Assembly (NCBI GenBank): GCA_012517155.1
Contig: JAAYVN010000077.1
Location: 1 to 37,987 of the forward strand
Reading direction: 5' to 3'
Source of the DNA: Ignavibacteriales bacterium
Lineage (GTDB): Bacteria > Bacteroidota > Ignavibacteria > Ignavibacteriales > Ignavibacteriaceae
DNA length: 37,987 bases
The notes under the pieces are model-generated. The model saw nothing but the letters and a program-made list of their open reading frames with translations. It ran no database searches and was not told where the DNA came from. The position numbers were made by a program, and so were the translations under genes. Positions 33,941-37,987 of this stretch are shown piece by piece; positions within the stretch are counted from its first letter, which is position 1; every line of letters starts with the position of its first letter.

Positions 33941-36439
33941 TTATTTCAGCAGAATCATTTTCCTGGTACTTACGAAACCTCCTGCCTGAAGGCGGCAGAG
34001 ATAAACGCCGGCGGCGAGGTTGCCCGCATCAAAATAGAGAGAGTGGGGACCTGCATTCTGATGTCCGTTCACCAATACCGCGACTTCATTTCCGATAATG
34101 TCAAACAGTTTAAGAGAAACAAAACCGGCGCCCGGCAGCTGATAATCGATAGTCGTACCCGGATTAAAGGGGTTGGGATAATTTTGTGAAAGCCGGAAGA
34201 CCGCGGGGTGGATTTCGTCATGAATATCCGTTGGGGCAGGTTCAAAAATTGCCCTGATAGTACCATTGCCTGAAGGAGTAATAGTCAATTCGGGAACAGC
34301 ATTAGAAAATACCCCTTCCCAGCGGACAAATCTATAGCCGGGATTTGGTTCAGCTTTTAGCCTGAGGGGGATATTTTTGAAATAGATGTTTGTGGAGTCA
34401 TTGAATTTTATTTCCACCGAGTTAGTAAAAATCTTTCCATAGAGAGGATTATTCCTGCCGATAAAGAGAGAACAGACCCCGGGAATTGAGAATTTGGAAT
34501 TAAAGAAGCCGCGGATGGCGTCGGCACGCTGATAAGCAAAATCCCGCATCACCTTAACATTTGTAGTCCATACACTTCCCATCGAAATAGACTGAGGCCA
34601 GCGGGCTTTATGGCGGGGGATCTCATCTGCAATCTGCTGAGCGAGGCTGTCAATAAGATTATTTACAGTAGTAAAACGAAAAGTAGTGTTAACATGTGCT
34701 GCGAAGCGCTGAATAAATTCATTTCTAAAAGAAGAATTCTCCAGTAATTTTCTGAGGATGAGGGTTGACCATGGTGGATTGGGCCATTCCGGACCATTTG
34801 TGGCAGTAGCCTGGGCGAGAGTGTTGGTGTTATAGAGACCCTGGGCATTTCCGCCGAAAGTGAAGTCGAGGTCATAAAGAATCCAGCGCCACTTACTTCC
34901 CGGTTTACGTTCACGCCAGAGTTTAACATTGGCACCGGGCCAGTCGCCATTTGCGGAATATATCTGGACGCAGTTATAGTCAATAAAATCGTCAATATCA
35001 ATAATCGATTTAGCATAGTCAAAATTTGCGGGAAGGGAAAGATCGTTATTAGTGAAGAAATCTATCATATTGTTATAAGCAATCAGGTCGCCGTTATTTG
35101 CAGTTATTCCTTTGCTGATCTCGACCAGATCAACGCTATCCTCATTAACGCCGTAATGTTCGTGGAGGAAATGTTCATTGATTTTCTCCCGGATATTATG
35201 AATGCCCCAGTAGTGACCATTGAGGAAAAGAACGGAGGGGCGGTAGTTCTGGCGGGCGAGGTTAGTATTCATACCAATAAGCGTCTGTACCATGCCATCC
35301 CTGAACATAGTGCGCCACCAGTCCTGGGCAGAGCTACGCAGGACAAAGTTGTTATACTCATTGAGCGGCTGCCAGGGGAACAACTTATAATTCAGTTTGC
35401 CATAACCATATACACCTCTAAAATAAAATGCAAGGGACTTTTGGGCATACAGCCTTGAGCAGCCACCGAAAATCTGCACTCCGGAAGAGACAGAGAAGGC
35501 GAGATTGCGGTCCTTCTCAAAAAACTGAATATCAACGGGGCGCTCCCAATCCTGATTCCAGTTCCGGGGGACTGTGCTGCAATTACCGATTATCCCGTTA
35601 GTTCCAGCGACATAAATGCCGGATGTATCGCTAAAAAAGTTAACAGGATCGGTGACGAGAGAAAAAACCGGGAGCAGGGTGGATTCATTAATAAAATAAG
35701 ATGCAGTAACAGAACTGCTCTGAAGGAAACCGGACTTAAAGGCAGCGGATCTGATAACGGTTGTAGAGTCGACATTGATGGGAGCAGAAAAGACCGGGCT
35801 ATTTTCAGTGGGGGTACTTCCGTCGGTGGTAAAGCGGAGAGTAACAGACGAATCGGGATGAGAAATCAGAACCGAAACAGGGGAATTATAAAATCCGGGC
35901 TGAAGAGAGAGGGTGGGCTGAGATAAGCGATTATAAATATGAATTTCGAGATTCGGGGAGCCGGGAGAAGCCGGGGAAAAGTAGAACCAATTATTTGCGG
36001 CATCAGGAAAGCGTCCGCGGGAAATGTCGTCCGACTGCTCGCCAAAAGTCAGGGTATCGATGAGCGAGCCGGCGGGGCTGAAGAGACCGATACTTTCCCC
36101 GGATGCGCTCAACTTAAAATTAGTGTGGGGACCGGTATTGCGATCGTCGGTCCAGATAATTACATAACCCCCGGCAGGGACGAAAACATCAGTTAAAAAG
36201 CGGTACTTCTGGGGATTATTGAGATTGTCGGTAATAAAGTGGTTCTTTAAGTTGACGAGGGTATCGCCGGGATTGTATAGTTCAACCCAGTCGGCGTAAT
36301 CGTTATAGTCAGGGTCTTTTATAGTAGAAGAGTTGGCGGCCATAAATTCATTGATGCGGAGGTTTTGGGGGAGAGCCCAAATTTGGAAAAAAAAGAGAAA
36401 AAACAGGGTAAAAACGGGGCAAAATTTATATGTGTGCAT
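33941..36439 (-). CDS. Lamin-tail / CotH kinase-like protein with T9SS sorting domain
   Basis: 832 residues from the ATG at 36439, which gives a clean signal peptide (FTLFFLFFFQIWALPQ); upstream in-frame codons reach 36511 but add a second hydrophobic stretch. Domain order: lamin-tail domain (about 26-145: LRINEFMAANSS, DYADWVELYNPGD), chitobiase-like beta domain (about 165-245: RFTTDGSTPTENSPVFS), CotH-kinase-like domain (about 255-600: YWGIHNIREKINEHFLHEHY, WRWILYDLDFTFGG), an InlB-like repeat (NPGYRFVRWEGVF) and the sorting domain (QNYPNPFNPGTTIDYQLPG to TRKMILLK). CotH-family proteins phosphorylate secreted proteins in sporeformers; whether this one is an active kinase is unknown. TACATTTT at 36466-36459 resembles a -7 element. 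Confidence 0.9.
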   Translation of the reverse strand: MHTYKFCPVFTLFFLFFFQIWALPQNLRINEFMAANSSTIKDPDYNDYADWVELYNPGDTLVNLKNHFITDNLNNPQKYRFLTDVFVPAGGYVIIWTDDRNTGPHTNFKLSASGESIGLFSPAGSLIDTLTFGEQSDDISRGRFPDAANNWFYFSPASPGSPNLEIHIYNRLSQPTLSLQPGFYNSPVSVLISHPDSSVTLRFTTDGSTPTENSPVFSAPINVDSTTVIRSAAFKSGFLQSSSVTASYFINESTLLPVFSLVTDPVNFFSDTSGIYVAGTNGIIGNCSTVPRNWNQDWERPVDIQFFEKDRNLAFSVSSGVQIFGGCSRLYAQKSLAFYFRGVYGYGKLNYKLFPWQPLNEYNNFVLRSSAQDWWRTMFRDGMVQTLIGMNTNLARQNYRPSVLFLNGHYWGIHNIREKINEHFLHEHYGVNEDSVDLVEISKGITANNGDLIAYNNMIDFFTNNDLSLPANFDYAKSIIDIDDFIDYNCVQIYSANGDWPGANVKLWRERKPGSKWRWILYDLDFTFGGNAQGLYNTNTLAQATATNGPEWPNPPWSTLILRKLLENSSFRNEFIQRFAAHVNTTFRFTTVNNLIDSLAQQIADEIPRHKARWPQSISMGSVWTTNVKVMRDFAYQRADAIRGFFNSKFSIPGVCSLFIGRNNPLYGKIFTNSVEIKFNDSTNIYFKNIPLRLKAEPNPGYRFVRWEGVFSNAVPELTITPSGNGTIRAIFEPAPTDIHDEIHPAVFRLSQNYPNPFNPGTTIDYQLPGAGFVSLKLFDIIGNEVAVLVNGHQNAGPHSLYFDAGNLAAGVYLCRLQAGGFVSTRKMILLK

Positions 36440-36529
36440 GAGATTAATAAAAATGTTTAAAATGTAAAAGCAAGGTAAGGAAAAAAAATGAAAAAATAGA
36501 TGGGGGGGCAAGGGTTAAGTGGGCATTAA

Positions 36530-36603
36530 TAGTCATTAAGTAGTCATTAAGTAGTCATTAAGTGGTCATTAAGTGGTCATTAAGTAGTCATTAAGTGGTC
36601 ATT
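36530..36603. repeat. Six tandem 11-bp units plus flanking partial units
   Basis: Units TAGTCATTAAG or TGGTCATTAAG occupy 36530-36595, varying only at the second base (A or G). A degenerate unit precedes them (36520-36529) and a partial unit (TGGTCATT) continues directly into the hairpin at 36601. Confidence 0.95.
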
Positions 36604-36618
36604 CCAACTCGTTGGAGT
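36601..36618. repeat. Hairpin/palindrome, copy 1 (ATTCCAAC-TC-GTTGGAGT)
   Basis: An 8-bp stem with one G-T wobble around a two-base loop, fused to the end of the 11-bp array. A second copy with the same outline is at 36843-36861. It is REP-like in size and shape. Confidence 0.8.
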
Positions 36619-36691
36619 AGTCATTTATTGTAAGAACCGAGGTTGTTTGTTGAAAAATTCTTAGTGGAGGGGGAAAGAGGAGTAGAGCAAA

Positions 36692-36746
36692 TAGGCTGTT
36701 TATACCTTATTTGTACCCTATTTATACCTTATTTGTACCTTGTTTA
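36692..36746. repeat. Four tandem 11-bp units of a second family
   Basis: TACCTTATTTG, TACCCTATTTA, TACCTTATTTG and TACCTTGTTTA fill 36703-36746; a degenerate fifth unit (TAGGCTGTTTA) precedes them at 36692-36702. The sequence is unrelated to the other 11-bp arrays; only the period is shared. Confidence 0.9.
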
Positions 36747-36842
36747 TATAGTAATTTGGGAGAAATGGAGGACGGAGGGGCGGAAGAAAGAGAAAAAGAT
36801 TAAAAGGTGTGAACGGTGAAGAGCGAACAGTCATTTATAGTC

Positions 36843-36861
36843 ATTCCGACTCAGTCGGAGT
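36843..36861. repeat. Hairpin/palindrome, copy 2 (ATTCCGAC-TCA-GTCGGAGT)
   Basis: Same outline as the copy at 36601, including the T-G wobble at the second pair and the preceding AGTC. One inner pair has changed from A-T to G-C on both arms, so pairing is preserved. Confidence 0.8.
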
Positions 36862-36897
36862 CGTTTGTAACGGAAACTGGGGACGGATGAAAAAAAA

Positions 36898-36921
36898 GTG
36901 GAACAGTGAAACAGTGGAACG
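36898..36921. repeat. Three tandem 8-bp units
   Basis: GTGGAACA, GTGAAACA, GTGGAACG in direct succession. Similar purine-rich words (GTGTGAAC, GCGAACAG) occur just upstream around 36807-36830 without clear register. Confidence 0.8.
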
Positions 36922-37050
36922 GGCATTAGGTTGAATGGATGAATTATTTTTAGAAAAGAATTGGAAAATTTCTTTTTTATAAATAAATTTGTAACATAAA
37001 TAATTTGAAGTTGGAGACAGAATTCCAACGAGGTAAAATAATCTTAATAA

Positions 37051-37127
37051 TCACGTGGATCCATGTGACTTACCCGACGGAGCATTCCCAAAACCGTAAA
37101 TGATTCTCAAAACATTTGAGAGGACGG
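37051..37127. other. Foldable segment upstream of the first four-helix-bundle gene
   Basis: Two elements: an 18-base palindrome TCACGTGGATCCATGTGA (37051-37068; one G-T mismatch pair) and a two-tier hairpin at 37094-37127, outer stem CCGT/ACGG and inner stem TCTCAAA/TTTGAGA around ACA. No known RNA family was recognised. Confidence 0.55.
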
Positions 37128-37134
37128 AAAACAG

Positions 37135-37182
37135 AGGTAGAGGTAAAGGTAGAGGTAAAGATAAAGGTAAAGGTAGAGCAGG
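37135..37182 (+). repeat. Hexamer tandem array ending at a start codon
   Basis: Seven units of AGGTAG or AGGTAA (one AGATAA) run from 37135 to 37176, then a degenerate unit AGCAGG abuts the ATG at 37183. The units contain AGG, so the array itself supplies the purine-rich ribosome-binding region of the gene. Every unit carries a stop codon in the frame of that gene. Confidence 0.9.
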
Positions 37183-37542
37183 ATGTATCATAGTTTTAAG
37201 GAAATGTCAGTTTGGAAAAATGCAATGATAGTTGCTGAAAAGATTCACGACATGACCGACCAATTACCCAAGAAAGAAGATTACGGTTTTACATCTCAAA
37301 TAAGACGATCAGCATTGAGCATTTCTGCGAACGTGGCAGAAGCATACGGAAGAGAGCACTCAGCAGATTAAATAAATTTTTATTTTTATGCAAGAGGATC
37401 AGTAAAGGAAACCCAAAGTCATTTGGAATATGGTCAAAGAGTAAAATATATTACAGAGACTAACTTCGAATTAATTAACGCTGAACTGATTAAGATATAT
37501 AACGAATTAAATAAAATAATAAAGACCTTAAAAAACAATTGA
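37183..37542 (+). pseudogene. Four-helix-bundle (23S rRNA intervening-sequence type) protein gene with in-frame stop
   Basis: The frame from the ATG at 37183 reads FKEMSVWKNAMIVAEKIHDM, QIRRSALSISANVAEAYGRE and then meets TAA at 37369-37371. The same frame continues for 56 more codons to TGA at 37542 with the expected second half of the family (INFYFYARGSVKETQSHLEY ... ELIKIYNELNKIIKTL). The stop stands where family members usually have Lys (AAA to TAA is one change), so the gene is most likely a recent nonsense mutant; together the two parts make 118 residues, the usual length. Members occur in 23S rRNA intervening sequences, as Avd accessory proteins of diversity-generating retroelements and, mostly, as isolated genes of unknown role. 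Read-through or a sequencing error is not excluded. Confidence 0.85.
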
Positions 37543-37860
37543 ATTCCTTTCAAGATATTCTAAATATTTAGCTATGATAAATACTTTGTGATATAATCTG
37601 CACTCCATATTCCGGTATCCGGATTCCATATAATTAAATTCTTCATACAGTTTTGTTGCTAATCACACGAAAAAATTATTTTAAAAACAACCTATTATCT
37701 TTAGAAAAATTTTAGTAAATTAGCCAATTAAAATATGCGGAATTCAAGAAAAGTGTTGAATTTTGCAACAAAAACCGGGTGTCGCAAAACGAGGATGTGA
37801 CTCACGCGGCGGAGCTGTGAGAAAAAGTCCCGCCACAGCGTAGGAAGAGTGAATGGATGA
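37543..37860. other. Intergenic region between the two four-helix-bundle genes
   Basis: AT-rich and without a convincing gene up to about 37740; two overlapping minus-strand frames of about 25-33 codons occur but cannot be supported. CCGGTATCCGG at 37612-37622 is a small palindrome. From 37741 the composition changes to GC-richer foldable DNA described separately. Confidence 0.6.
37741..37840 (+). other. Foldable segment upstream of the second four-helix-bundle gene
   Basis: AATTCAA/TTGAATT (37741-37747 with 37756-37762); TTTTGCAACA/TGTCGCAAAA (37761-37770 with 37780-37789, nine of ten pairs); CTCAC/GTGAG (37801-37805 with 37817-37821). The loop of the last hairpin holds GGCGG (37808-37812), complementary to CCGCC at 37830-37834, which would make an H-type pseudoknot; alternatively GCTGTG (37814-37819) pairs with CACAGC (37834-37839). 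The foldings compete. No known RNA family was recognised. Confidence 0.5.
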
Positions 37861-37878
37861 ATGAGTGAATGGATGAAT
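37847..37878 (+). repeat. Tandem 8-bp units (2 x 16 bp) running through a start region
   Basis: GAGTGAAT and GGATGAAT alternate four times. The candidate start codons of the truncated four-helix-bundle gene (ATG at 37861 and 37873) lie inside the array. Confidence 0.9.
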
Positions 37879-37987
37879 GAAGAACTTTTAAATAGAAACA
37901 AAAATATTAACCGGGGTTATAGAAAACTGGAAGTTTGGAAAGAATCCATAGAACTGTTTATAATAGTCAGAAAAAAGATTAGAGAAC
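37861..37987 (+). CDS. Four-helix-bundle family protein, 3' end cut by window edge
   Basis: From ATG at 37861 (stop TGA directly upstream) or ATG at 37873 the frame stays open to the window end and reads NRGYRKLEVWKESIELFIIV then RKKIRE, the first helix of the same family as the interrupted gene at 37183 (compare YHSFKEMSVWKNAMIVAEKI). The first residues come from the tandem repeat. The two copies share only family-level similarity in helix 1, so they are not a fresh duplication. Function unknown. Confidence 0.7.
   Translation, partial: MSEWMNEELLNRNKNINRGYRKLEVWKESIELFIIVRKKIRE

Larger units (their letters stand above)
36440..37182. other. Repeat-dense intergenic island, G/A-rich
   Basis: No coding frame is believable here. 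It holds two 11-bp tandem arrays, an 8-bp array, a hexamer array and several palindromes, listed separately. The plus strand is strongly G-rich: in 36661-36840 I count 53 G against 17 C, the mirror image of the intergenic region at the left end. Confidence 0.7.

Noticed and set aside
36520-36750. CRISPR array
   Set aside because: The repeats are 11 bp and contiguous, without unique spacers, and no cas gene is present.
37540-37680. Small minus-strand protein genes of about 25-33 codons
   Set aside because: Two overlapping frames exist (one starting KNLIIWNPDTGIWSADYIT), but neither shows a recognised family, and their coding status cannot be supported.
37183-37987. Diversity-generating retroelement (Avd is a four-helix bundle)
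   Set aside because: No reverse transcriptase, template repeat or variable repeat is visible in the window; the family link alone is not enough.

Overview
The window looks like a chromosomal segment of a Gram-negative member of the Bacteroidota/Chlorobiota/Ignavibacteriota group, most likely an Ignavibacteria-like organism. Direct reasons are: four proteins ending in a canonical type IX secretion (T9SS) type A sorting domain with the NYPNPFNP signature and a fifth with a diverged copy; outer-membrane machinery (BamD, an MlaEFD-type lipid transporter); a cytochrome c maturation operon; and a perfect Bacteroidota-type promoter (TTTG-N19-TATATTTG) in front of one gene. No rRNA, tRNA, CRISPR array, insertion sequence or phage gene was recognised.

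Layout. (1) 1-2190: 3' part of a large T9SS cargo protein, closed by a strong terminator, then about 500 bases of C-rich intergenic DNA with an 11-bp tandem repeat. (2) 2.7-9.9 kb: a tightly packed plus-strand operon: C39-like cysteine peptidase, methyltransferase, GT4 and two GT9 glycosyltransferases, homocysteine S-methyltransferase, ispE and an amidase lipoprotein. Its theme is cell-envelope glycan and precursor synthesis. (3) 9.9-12.1 kb: tex. (4) 12.2-13.9 kb, minus strand: a DUF438/hemerythrin/PAS protein and a DUF1858-DUF2249 protein, probably an oxygen or nitric-oxide response pair. (5) 14.1-16.1 kb: DUF72 protein and a T9SS-exported DUF2334 deacetylase-like protein. (6) 16.2-26.2 kb: a nine-to-ten gene run with overlapping starts and stops: bamD, thioesterase, FG-GAP protein, metalloprotease, ccmA-B-C-D-E-F. 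(7) 26.2-28.5 kb: a beta-barrel protein, then minus-strand YebC, a nucleotidyltransferase and a small coiled-coil protein. (8) 28.6-31.2 kb: mlaE-mlaF-mlaD. (9) 31.2-36.4 kb, minus strand: two large T9SS cargo proteins (DUF3160; LTD/CotH). (10) 36.4-38.0 kb: a repeat-dense island with 6-, 8- and 11-bp tandem repeats, palindromes, one nonsense-interrupted and one edge-truncated four-helix-bundle gene.

Three things stand out. First, CcmE carries Cys-x3-Tyr instead of His-x3-Tyr and no ccmG/H/I follows, the hallmark of the variant 'System I*' cytochrome c maturation; a 50-codon ccmD with a TTG start sits between ccmC and ccmE. Second, the right end holds two four-helix-bundle genes, each preceded by a foldable element and a short tandem repeat that runs into its start codon; together with hairpins showing a compensatory change this is the best candidate for an undescribed element. 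Third, base composition of the plus strand flips from strongly C-over-G at the left to strongly G-over-C at the right, in non-coding DNA as well as in genes of either orientation, as at a replication-strand switch.
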